Positions 1 through 5,908 of a DNA stretch of 7,752 nt are shown here, in pieces. The stretch comes from an uncultured Bacillota bacterium (GTDB lineage Bacteria > Bacillota > Clostridia > Peptostreptococcales > Anaerovoracaceae). The stretch's first letter is position 1, and the number at the start of each line of letters is the position of its first letter. The notes under the pieces are model-generated. The model ran no database searches. It had not been told where the DNA came from and saw only the letters and a list, made by a program, of their open reading frames with translations. The position numbers were made by a program, and so were the translations under genes. The stretch covers positions 1 through 7,752 of the forward strand of contig CAMYWZ010000048.1 in the NCBI GenBank assembly GCA_947302945.1, in the 5' to 3' direction.

Positions 1-57
1 CACCCCTGTAAGGCTCTGAGAGCCCGTCTGGCGCGTTTTGCCGCCGCGGACGCATAA
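1..57 (+). CDS. Possible 3' end of a truncated + strand gene
   Basis: Reading from base 1, this frame is open for 18 codons and ends in TAA at 55-57. The other two + frames close almost at once. The residues end in a basic and alanine-rich tail (RLARFAAADA), which is plausible for a protein C terminus. A bidirectional terminator starts 15 bases later, as expected if a + strand gene ends here and converges on the oxidoreductase gene. Against this, 57 bases is too short to judge coding potential, no family can be recognised, and an internal inverted repeat (GGCTC/GAGCC, 12-24) could equally belong to noncoding DNA. Confidence 0.3.
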   Translation, partial: HPCKALRARLARFAAADA

Positions 58-71
58 AATTATGAAACACA

Positions 72-100
72 AAAAATCCCGGCTCAAAACCGGGATTTTT
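72..100. terminator. Bidirectional rho-independent terminator
   Basis: A perfect 11-bp inverted repeat (arms 72-82 and 90-100, core TCCCGG/CCGGGA) encloses a 7-base loop. The arms end in A5 on the left and T5 on the right, so each strand gives a GC-rich stem followed by a U tract. On the minus strand it lies 18 bases past the stop of the FAD oxidoreductase gene. On the plus strand it lies 14 bases past the possible partial gene ending at 57. Confidence 0.9.
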
Positions 101-118
101 GATTTCCGAAGCTTTTCG

Positions 119-1648
119 CTACCTCATCGTGCGGCCCTTCTTGTCCACCAGCACGCACATGTCTGAGGCGGAGACTACAGGCTCGCCTTTAAACTCCCTG
201 ATCTCCTTCCAGTGTCCTCCGGGAGGCTCGTCGAGGGGCACGCCGTTTTCTATCATCATCCGGCGCACCTGACTCCCGTCCAGGTCTCTTAAGGCGCCGA
301 GCTTCTGGTCTATGAACAGGCTCGCGCCGTATCCAGCTGCCTGCCCCATGCCCATGGAGGGCCCTATTACCCTGATCGAACCGTTGGCGTGGTACTCGGC
401 CGAGAAGCACCTGCCGACAGCCATCAGGTTGTCGACGCCGGTGGCTATCAGCGACCTGAAGGGTATCTCGCAGTAGTTCCTGGGATCGGTGCGGACTTCC
501 CAGGCCAGCGGCCTTACGAGCGGATTGTACATGTAGTCCTCGGTGTCCTGGGTGGGCCTGCAGACCGCGTTTTCAATGGGCTTGTCCGCGTGTATGTGCC
601 TGTGGGCGGTGTGGAAGCCCGGCGTGGGAATGTGCGAATCGTAGAATTCGGTGTGCTGCACCACTCCGTCCGGGAACTTCTTCGCGGCGCCGATGTCGGT
701 ATCCTTGAGCACGTACTCGCCCACGATGCGGCGGCTGTCGCGTATGCCGTTCATGGGGGCGTAGGCCTCGAGGGTGGAATCCTCAAAGCCCGGAACGTCG
801 CTCTTCAGGAAGTTGTGGAACCATATTACCTTGCGGTGCTGGTCCACGATCTGGCGGGTGAGGTCCTCCACGTCAGTATTGTGGCAGTCGAAGGTGTGGG
901 TGGCGTCCAGCGTTACGTCCATGCAGGTCTCGTCGCGGCCGGCCATCGGATAGACTATGTTGCCGGGCGAGAGTATGTCGTGCAGGCGGCCTTCCTGGTA
1001 CGCCTTGTGCTCTTTATATACTATGAGGCTGCGCTTTTTCGGGTCGTTGTTGTCGAACTCGGGGTCCTTCCTCCACGCCGCGTTGGCCTCGTTGTACTTC
1101 TTCATGTTGACGTAAGCGAGGCGGAAGCCCATGGTGACGGACTGGTTGAGACCGCAGAACTCCGCGTTGCCACACTCGGTGGGAACGTCCGCGGCGAGCG
1201 CCAGGTCCGCGTCTCCGGTGGCGTCTATGAAGACCTTGCCTTCTATCTCTATCTTTCCGCTCTTGCAGTAGGCGATGACGCTCCTGATCGTATTGTCTTC
1301 CTTGATGCATTCCACGACGTGGGTGCCGTAAAGGATGCGGGTGCCGGACTGGAGCACCATCTCCTCGAGCATCTGCTTGCCGTATTCGGGCTCTACCGTG
1401 GGAAGATGCGGCCTTTTGACGGCGTGGCCTTCGGCGGCGAGCCTGTCGACCCATTCCTCGCAAATGCCGTTTACGACTCCTGCTATGCCTGTGATGTAGC
1501 CGTTGGTGCAAAGGCCGCCCAAAGACTCCCTGAGCTCCAGAAGTATGGCTCTCTTGCCTGCCCTTCCGGCTGCTATGGCCGCGGCTGCTCCCGCAGGGCC
1601 TCCTCCGCAGATGACGACGTCGTAATAGAACTTCTTTACTGTCTGCAT
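119..1648 (-). CDS. FAD-dependent oxidoreductase (FAD_oxidored type)
   Basis: This 509-residue protein is probably a cytoplasmic flavoprotein; its substrate cannot be told from sequence. The N terminus has the dinucleotide-binding Rossmann signature GGGPAG (residues 15-20), an acidic residue at the end of the second strand (E38) where the FAD ribose is usually held, and then GGLCTNG (44-50). Further FAD-family landmarks are IDATGDAD (141-148), GIRDSRR (301-307) and a C-terminal flavin-contact region, AVGRCFSAEY through GPSMGMGQAAG (410-439). There is no signal peptide or membrane span. The ATG at 1648 is supported by AAGGAG (1656-1661) seven bases upstream. The gene sits between two terminators and looks monocistronic. 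A histidine-rich stretch (332-353) is unusual. Database relatives are often labelled simply FAD-dependent oxidoreductase; a dehydrogenase or reductase role is inference. Confidence 0.93.
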   Translation of the reverse strand: MQTVKKFYYDVVICGGGPAGAAAAIAAGRAGKRAILLELRESLGGLCTNGYITGIAGVVNGICEEWVDRLAAEGHAVKRPHLPTVEPEYGKQMLEEMVLQSGTRILYGTHVVECIKEDNTIRSVIAYCKSGKIEIEGKVFIDATGDADLALAADVPTECGNAEFCGLNQSVTMGFRLAYVNMKKYNEANAAWRKDPEFDNNDPKKRSLIVYKEHKAYQEGRLHDILSPGNIVYPMAGRDETCMDVTLDATHTFDCHNTDVEDLTRQIVDQHRKVIWFHNFLKSDVPGFEDSTLEAYAPMNGIRDSRRIVGEYVLKDTDIGAAKKFPDGVVQHTEFYDSHIPTPGFHTAHRHIHADKPIENAVCRPTQDTEDYMYNPLVRPLAWEVRTDPRNYCEIPFRSLIATGVDNLMAVGRCFSAEYHANGSIRVIGPSMGMGQAAGYGASLFIDQKLGALRDLDGSQVRRMMIENGVPLDEPPGGHWKEIREFKGEPVVSASDMCVLVDKKGRTMR

Positions 1649-1674
1649 TTCACATCTCCTTGGATAACTCTTGC

Positions 1675-1705
1675 AAAAACCCCGCTGCCGGTAAAGGCGC
1701 GGGGC
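1675..1705 (-). terminator. Rho-independent terminator of the upstream unit
   Basis: On the minus strand a GC-rich stem is followed by T5 (the A run at 1675-1679). The outer arms are CCCCGC (1680-1685) and GCGGGG (1699-1704), and an inner GCC/GGC stem caps the loop. It starts 14 bases past the stop codon at 1719, so it ends the unit that begins at 3148-3176. It lies 27 bases before the oxidoreductase start codon, so that gene needs its own promoter or read-through. Confidence 0.87.
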
Positions 1706-1718
1706 TGATTCAACTGTT

Positions 1719-2479
1719 TTACTGTATTTCTCTTGAAGCCTTGAAGCCTCTGATGACGCCTTTGGTAAGGTCGAGCATCATCATGGACCAGAAGCTGACT
1801 TTGTTGGAAGTGATCGAGGCGAAAGGCTCCACCGACAGCAGCTGCCTGGAATAGCTGGTGCTGATGCGGTAGCAGCGGGTCTCGTTCACGCTGTTGTCCC
1901 TGGCGTAGAGAACGTCGTTTGAGTAAGCAATACCGACGATGTTGGTGTCGCTTATGAGCATGTCGACCTGCTTGAGGTGTAGAGCCACAGCGCGTTTTTG
2001 CTTCCGAACACGTGCGAGAACAGAACGTTGCCGCCCTGGTCGTCTATGTATCGGTACGAAGCCTGGTCGAACGTGCTTCCCATGGCCGCGCTGACTTCTT
2101 CTATGAATTTAGTCCTCTCCGATATGTTGTTCGCCGGGCGGAGCTGCTCCATGTACCTGCTGTAGTCCTCGTCCTCCGCGGTGATGGCTCTGGGGCCTTT
2201 GCTGGTGCTGTAGGAGATGATGGTATCGCTCTTTTCCAGATAGAAGCAGTAGTTGCCTTCTATGATGGTGCCGCGGTAATCGCTGGGCGTCTTGTGGACG
2301 TCGTTGCTGACATATAAACAGAGCGCTCCTGCAGCTATTATTATGAGCAGCAGCAATATGAGCCCGAACGGAAAGCGCCTGCGCTTCTTTTCCTTCGGAG
2401 CCTTCTCTTTGGGCGCCTTTTCTTTCACCTTTTTCTCTTTTACTTTCTTTTCTTTCTTTTCTTTCTCTTCCGTTGCCAT
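1719..2479 (-). pseudogene. Membrane-anchored protein of unknown function, frameshifted
   Basis: I do not recognise the family. One frame (2479 to a TAA at 1952-1954) encodes 175 residues: a Lys/Glu-rich cytoplasmic segment (4-35, with VKEK and APKEK each repeated), one membrane span (about 38-57), and an extracytoplasmic domain. A second frame, open to the TAG at 1719, carries what looks like the rest of the same domain. One extra A around 1971-1975 (minus strand, TCAAG to TCAAAG) would join them into a protein of about 253 residues reading LYTSKQVDMLISD across the join. The ATG at 2479 is preferred over a GTG at 2488 because AGGTGA lies five bases before it and overlaps the GTG. The gene follows the LysM-like gene by 35 bases and ends at a terminator, so the two are probably cotranscribed. 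A real mutation, an assembly error and recoding all remain possible. Confidence 0.7.
2375..2470 (-). repeat. Lys/Glu codon repeat with polypurine run
   Basis: This is the coding stretch for residues 4-35 of the frameshifted membrane protein, made almost wholly of Lys and Glu codons with VKEK and APKEK each present twice. The + strand is pure pyrimidine for 29 bases (2443-2471). Such tracts are prone to slippage and length change. The peptide would be a highly charged cytoplasmic tail. Confidence 0.7.
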
Positions 2480-2484
2480 CCCAA

Positions 2485-2490
2485 TCACCT
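2485..2490 (-). promoter_or_regulatory. Ribosome binding site fixing the start at 2479
   Basis: The minus strand reads AGGTGA, then TTGGG, then ATG. The five-base spacing favours the ATG at 2479. The upstream GTG (2488) lies inside this site and so is unlikely to be the start. Confidence 0.7.
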
Positions 2491-2514
2491 GTATTCTCTG
2501 ATTCCCCTTTTATA

Positions 2515-3108
2515 TTAATCCTGTCCGCAAAGGCGCCTTATCATCTGTTCGTAGCTCATATCGCTGGAAAGCGTGAATGTGCCTATCTGCAGGTAGCGGC
2601 TGAGATCCAGATCCAGTACCGTATTGTAGAACGGATTCCTGTCTTCCGGTGAAAGCACGCCTGCTTCTATGATGCGGTCAGCTACTGTGTACCAGTTGCC
2701 CCTGAATCCGTATTCTATCGTGATGTCTGCCCTGACCACAGGTATCGAGCTCTGCTCCGTTCCGCCCTGACCTTCCTGAGCCTGTCCGGTCTGGCCTTCC
2801 TGAGACTCTCCGCCCTGGTTTTCCACGGTGTTCTCCGTGCTGCTGCCTGCGCCGGTATTCTCCGAAGTGTTATCGCCGCCGGTGTTGGGTGTGACGTTTA
2901 TGACGACTCCTTCCGATCCGCTTGGCTGGGTGTTCTCTATGGGCGTGACCGTATTCGACGCGGCCGCTTCCTTGGCTGACAGATACTCCGGATAGGACAT
3001 TATCATGGTGGATCTCCACACGATGATGCCCGCCGCGACGATTATTATCATCAGCGCTATGAAAATGTCGTTTATGTCGTAGATATAATCCCTTATTCTC
3101 TTGAACAT
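2515..3108 (-). CDS. Single-pass membrane protein with MltG/YceG-type LysM-like domain
   Basis: This 197-residue protein has a short basic N terminus (MFKRIRDY), one membrane span (about 15-31), a long low-complexity linker rich in Gly, Glu, Gln, Asn, Ser and Thr (about 50-121), and a compact C-terminal domain (about 128-194). In that domain, ADRIIEAGVLSPEDRN and YLQIGTFTLSSDMSYEQMIR match the pattern of the LysM-like subdomain of endolytic transglycosylase MltG, including the typical Gly-Thr-Phe-Thr-Leu-Ser turn. The catalytic transglycosylase domain of MltG is absent and the protein is far shorter than full MltG, so peptidoglycan binding or a structural role is more likely than cleavage (inference). 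The ATG at 3108 has AGGGG (3117-3121) eight bases upstream. It is the first gene of a unit with the downstream frameshifted membrane protein. Confidence 0.8.
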   Translation of the reverse strand: MFKRIRDYIYDINDIFIALMIIIVAAGIIVWRSTMIMSYPEYLSAKEAAASNTVTPIENTQPSGSEGVVINVTPNTGGDNTSENTGAGSSTENTVENQGGESQEGQTGQAQEGQGGTEQSSIPVVRADITIEYGFRGNWYTVADRIIEAGVLSPEDRNPFYNTVLDLDLSRYLQIGTFTLSSDMSYEQMIRRLCGQD

Positions 3109-3147
3109 GTCTGCTTCCCCTTTCCGCTGTAATACCCCGTTCTGTAT

Positions 3148-3176
3148 ATTATACTACTTTTTGTTCTGATTATCAA
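3148..3176 (-). promoter_or_regulatory. Sigma-A-type promoter for the LysM-like gene
   Basis: The minus strand reads TTGATA (3171-3176), a 17-base spacer, then TATAAT (3148-3153). That is five of six matches at -35 and six of six at -10. Transcription would start near 3141, giving a leader of about 30 bases before the ATG at 3108. The -35 and spacer lie inside the last codons and stop of the MATE gene. Confidence 0.85.
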
Positions 3177-4560
3177 ATCTGGCCTGAAAATCAGTGCGGA
3201 AATATCTTATCACGTTGAGTATGAGCGCGCTGGTCCAGCCCACCGGGAAGCCGGCGATGACTGCAAGAGGCGTGTTTATGAAATAGTTCGTCATCACGAA
3301 GAGGTATATCTGCCTGATCACGACAAAGCAGCCCACCTGTATGCACATGGGCACGAAGGAGTCGCCCGCCCCGCGCAGCGCCGACGCGTAGTTCAGGCTG
3401 AAGCACTGCAGGAGGTAGAACGGGGCGCAGAAGCGCAGGCAGTACGCCCCCATCTCGACCACGACAGGGTCGCTGTTGAAGAACGCTATGATGGCCGGCG
3501 CGAAGATATATATGGGCAGGCCGAAAAGCAGCGTGGGCACGAAGGATATCTTTATCGAGGCGTTAACGCCTTTCTTCGCCCTGAGTATGTTTCCGGCGCC
3601 GAAGTTCTGGCCGACGAAGGTGGTGGTAGCGATGGATATGGAAGAGAGCGGCATGAACAGCAGCATCTCGGTCTTCAGGTAAGCGGTGTACCCGCTGGAG
3701 AAGTCCGTGCCGAAGGCGTTGATGTAGGAGATCACGAACACGTTCGAGAAGCTCACGACAGCCATCTGGACAGCCGTCGGAATGCCTATGCGGAATATTT
3801 TTCCGGCTATCTCCCTGTCAAAACACAGGTCCTTAAGTCTGAACTTTATGCACGAAGTCTCTCTGGCGAGCGTGGCTACTGCAAGGACGGCCGAGACGCC
3901 CTGCGCTATGACCGTGGCGTACGCTACTCCTGCGGCGCCCATTCCGAGGCTCCTGACGAAATAGAGGTCCAGGACGATATTTATGACGCAGGCTATGACG
4001 AGGAAGTAGAACGGACGCCTCGAGTCTCCGACCGCCCTCATGATGGCGGCGGCTGTGTTGTAAAAGATCTGGAAGCTCAGGAAGCGGAAAATGATGCCCA
4101 GATAGACTTTCGCATGGGGTATCATCTCCGGGGCGGGCTTCATGAAGCTTATCATGGTGTTCATGGTCAGAAGGCCCGCGGCTGTGAAGAACACGGAGCA
4201 GATCGCGGCGACAGTAATGGCCGTGTGCACCGTTCTCTTTACGCTGTCCTGCTTTCCGGCGCCGTAGAAGTTGGAGATGACGACGCCCGCGCCATTGGCC
4301 AGGCCCATGAAGGTGTTGACGAAAAGGTTGAAGACCGGAGATATGGTGCCTATGGCGGCGAAGGCTTCCTTCGCGGCGTAGTTGCCAAGGACCCAGGTGT
4401 CGACAGTGTTGTAGAGCTGCTGGAAGAGGTTGCCGACAAGGAGCGGCAGGGCAAATTCGAGCAGCAGCCTGTAGATGTTGCCGCTGGTCATGTCCTTGTC
4501 TCTGGAACGCTTCTTAAGAGAGCTGTCCGCAGTGTTTTCTCCTGTTTTCAGTATTGACAC
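3154..4560 (-). CDS. MATE family multidrug/cation antiporter
   Basis: This 468-residue integral membrane protein is of the usual MATE length. Members export drugs or metabolites in exchange for Na+ or H+; the substrate here is unknown. The first repeat begins with the family pattern FALPLLVGNLFQQLYNTVDT (about 36-55). The matching part of the second half runs from IGIPTAVQMAVVSFSNVF to TTFVGQNFGAGN. Hydrophobic segments throughout fit about twelve helices. The chosen start is GTG at 4560, because GAGGA lies six bases upstream on the minus strand. The ATG at 4491 would give a more typical N terminus (MTSGNIYRLLL) but has a poorly spaced ribosome site. The frame stays open upstream to 4965 only as antisense to the prepilin peptidase gene. 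It is divergent from that gene, and its last codons hold the next promoter. Confidence 0.92.
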   Translation of the reverse strand: MSILKTGENTADSSLKKRSRDKDMTSGNIYRLLLEFALPLLVGNLFQQLYNTVDTWVLGNYAAKEAFAAIGTISPVFNLFVNTFMGLANGAGVVISNFYGAGKQDSVKRTVHTAITVAAICSVFFTAAGLLTMNTMISFMKPAPEMIPHAKVYLGIIFRFLSFQIFYNTAAAIMRAVGDSRRPFYFLVIACVINIVLDLYFVRSLGMGAAGVAYATVIAQGVSAVLAVATLARETSCIKFRLKDLCFDREIAGKIFRIGIPTAVQMAVVSFSNVFVISYINAFGTDFSSGYTAYLKTEMLLFMPLSSISIATTTFVGQNFGAGNILRAKKGVNASIKISFVPTLLFGLPIYIFAPAIIAFFNSDPVVVEMGAYCLRFCAPFYLLQCFSLNYASALRGAGDSFVPMCIQVGCFVVIRQIYLFVMTNYFINTPLAVIAGFPVGWTSALILNVIRYFRTDFQARFDNQNKK

Positions 4561-4583
4561 GGCTCTTCCTCTTCTGGTAATAT
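4554..4583 (+). promoter_or_regulatory. Extended -10 promoter for the prepilin peptidase gene
   Basis: TTGACA (4554-4559) matches the -35 consensus fully. After an 18-base spacer comes TAATAT (4578-4583), four of six matches, preceded by TG (4575-4576), an extended -10 motif. Transcription would begin near 4590, about 28 bases before the ATG at 4619. The -35 overlaps the first codons of the divergent MATE gene. No convincing promoter for the MATE gene was found on the other strand. Confidence 0.65.
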
Positions 4584-4588
4584 TTACC
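4576..4588. promoter_or_regulatory. Palindrome in divergent promoter region, candidate operator
   Basis: The perfect inverted repeat GGTAA-TAT-TTACC covers the -10 element of the + strand promoter and lies 16 bases upstream of the MATE start codon. A dimeric repressor bound here could affect both genes. No regulator gene is in the window, and a 5-bp arm can arise by chance. Confidence 0.35.
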
Positions 4589-4606
4589 TGACGGATCTTT
4601 GCCTTG

Positions 4607-4614
4607 AAAGGAGG
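4607..4614 (+). promoter_or_regulatory. Strong ribosome binding site of the prepilin peptidase gene
   Basis: AAAGGAGG is near-perfect for 16S pairing and lies four bases before the ATG at 4619, which is slightly close. It excludes the in-frame TTG at 4604 as the start, because that codon lies upstream of the site. Confidence 0.8.
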
Positions 4615-4618
4615 CTTT

Positions 4619-5059
4619 ATGGTCCGTATTTTTTGCGCCGTTTTGCTTCTGGCGCTGTCTGCTGCCGATATTAAAAAGCTTGAGGTCCCTGCAGCCGGTC
4701 TGGCTGCTCTGCTCGGGATAGTTATAGTCTGGGTGCCGCCGGAGGACATGGCCGCAAACCTTCCGGCCTGCCTGCTGGTCTGGGCCTGTTTTCTGCTGAC
4801 TGCGTTCATCTGCAGCCTTCTTGATCGGCCCACTCCCTTCGGGATGGGTGACGCGGCGGTCTTCGGGATACTGGCGCTGCAGCTTGGGACCGCGGGGCTC
4901 TTCAGCGTTTTTGCCCTCTCCGGGCTTCTTGCAGGCTTTGCCGCAGCCGTGCTTCTGTTCCTCAAAAGGGTGCGCCATGACAGCCAGCTGCCTTACGTGC
5001 CGTTCATCGCCGCTTCCTACGCAGTGTGCAGCATCATATCCGCAGCACGGACGCTATAG
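4619..5059 (+). CDS. Prepilin peptidase, A24 family, single domain
   Basis: This 146-residue polytopic membrane protein has the landmarks of type IV prepilin peptidases, aspartyl proteases that cleave the leader of prepilins and related secretion pseudopilins at the cytoplasmic face. The first catalytic Asp is D17 in ADIKKLEVP, matching the usual D-x5-I-P context. The second is D78 in GMGD (75-78), the GxGD motif. Near the end, LPYVPF (124-129) matches the conserved P-x-x-P-F segment. It lacks the N-terminal methyltransferase domain of PilD-type enzymes, as do TadV-like short forms. The Lys that often follows GxGD by two positions is replaced by Ala here. No pilin, ATPase or secretion gene is nearby, so its substrates are unknown. 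It is transcribed away from the MATE gene and overlaps the 3' end of ecfT by six bases. Confidence 0.88.
   Translation: MVRIFCAVLLLALSAADIKKLEVPAAGLAALLGIVIVWVPPEDMAANLPACLLVWACFLLTAFICSLLDRPTPFGMGDAAVFGILALQLGTAGLFSVFALSGLLAGFAAAVLLFLKRVRHDSQLPYVPFIAASYAVCSIISAARTL
5054..5059. other. Shared palindromic stop site CTATAG
   Basis: CTATAG equals its own reverse complement. On the plus strand CTA-TAG gives the last Leu and stop of the prepilin peptidase. On the minus strand the same six bases give the last Leu and stop of EcfT. The two convergent genes therefore overlap by exactly this hexamer, leaving no intergenic terminator. Confidence 0.9.
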
Positions 5060-5905
5060 CGACAGCAGGAACGCTCTAGCCGCCTGAGGATCTATCAGGA
5101 GCGACAGATTCCTTGAAAGGATCACAAGGGCGAAATAGACGATAATGACCGCGAACGCTATCGCGTCGCCCTTCGCCATCTTCATCTGATGCATTCTGGT
5201 GCGGCCCGCGCCGCCGTGATAGCATCTGGCTTCCATGGCCATGGCAAGGTCTCCCGCTATGCGGAAGGCCGAAACGAAGAGCGGCACCAGAAGCGGCACC
5301 AGCGCCTTGGCCTTCTCTTTTATGCTGCCGTTCTCAAAGTCCGCGCCCCTTGCGGTCTGGGCTTTCATGATCTTGTCGGTCTCGTCCAGAAGTGTCGGGA
5401 TGAAGCGCAGAGCTATGGTCATCATCATGGCAAGCTCGTGCGCCGGAAGGCCTATCTTTGCCAGCGGAGCCAGCAGTTTCTCAAGGCCGTCGGTAAGCTC
5501 TATGGGTTTGGTGGTGAGAGTCAGAAGCGAGGAGCCGAAGATCAGCAGCACCAGCCTCAGGCCCATGAAGCAGGCCCTGTATATGCCGTCCCTGGTGATC
5601 TTCACCGGTCCCAGCTGGGCCAGGATGTCGCCGGTGGTGGTGAACAGCAGATTGATGATCATCGTGAAGACGATCAGCAGCATTATGGGTTTAAGGCCCT
5701 TGGATATGAATCTGAACGGTATGCGGGAGAGGATTATTACAATAGCCAGCATAACTATGCACAGGCCGAACACTGTAAAGGACTGCACGACGAAAAGCGA
5801 GATCAGGTAGATCAGGGTGCAGATGATCTTCACCCTCGGGTCCAGCCTGTGTATGCAGGATTCTCCCGGATAATACTGTCCTAATGTGATGTCTCTTACT
5901 GCCAT
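5054..5905 (-). CDS. ecfT: ECF transporter transmembrane component EcfT
   Basis: EcfT is the membrane scaffold of energy-coupling factor importers. It joins the EcfA ATPases to interchangeable S components that bind vitamins or metals. The 283-residue protein has several hydrophobic segments (about 26-60, 72-90, 112-130, 200-216 and 247-270) and the two cytoplasmic coupling motifs: ARG (185-187, in AQTARGADF) and the second motif in MEARCYHGG (224-232), followed by the usual GRT. The Gly of the second ARG is Cys228 here. The conserved N-terminal segment LDPRVKI (21-27) is also typical. The ATG at 5905 starts three bases after the ecfA2 stop. Its ribosome site is weak (GAAAG), so translational coupling is likely. 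It is the last gene of the operon. No S component follows, which fits a shared group II module. Confidence 0.95.
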   Translation of the reverse strand: MAVRDITLGQYYPGESCIHRLDPRVKIICTLIYLISLFVVQSFTVFGLCIVMLAIVIILSRIPFRFISKGLKPIMLLIVFTMIINLLFTTTGDILAQLGPVKITRDGIYRACFMGLRLVLLIFGSSLLTLTTKPIELTDGLEKLLAPLAKIGLPAHELAMMMTIALRFIPTLLDETDKIMKAQTARGADFENGSIKEKAKALVPLLVPLFVSAFRIAGDLAMAMEARCYHGGAGRTRMHQMKMAKGDAIAFAVIIVYFALVILSRNLSLLIDPQAARAFLLSL

Positions 5906-5908
5906 GGC

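Noticed and set aside
1..55. Minus-strand open frame starting at an ATG at 55 and running off the left edge
   Set aside because: No ribosome site precedes the ATG, and it would lie just after a terminator that ends the oxidoreductase unit. The + strand reading of this segment fits the terminator better, though the evidence is thin either way.
389..1708. Long + strand open frame of 439 codons
   Set aside because: It lies antisense to the FAD oxidoreductase, which has clear family motifs and a good ribosome site. The + frame has no recognisable domain and is explained by GC-rich codon use on the other strand.
1975..1992. Programmed -1 frameshift at C AAA AAC
   Set aside because: The heptamer does not allow full re-pairing in the P site and no strong downstream structure is visible. 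A single-base deletion gives a more natural protein join, so recoding is kept only as a minor alternative.
4561..4965. N-terminal extension of the MATE gene
   Set aside because: The frame is open but would encode a basic, low-complexity stretch unlike any MATE protein, and it is antisense to the prepilin peptidase gene.
5083..5099. Hairpin CCTGA/TCAGG after the prepilin peptidase stop
   Set aside because: The stem is only five pairs and there is no T tract, so it does not qualify as a terminator. It lies within ecfT codons.
5189..5884. Two overlapping + strand open frames opposite ecfT
   Set aside because: Neither shows a family motif or ribosome site, and ecfT on the minus strand explains the composition.
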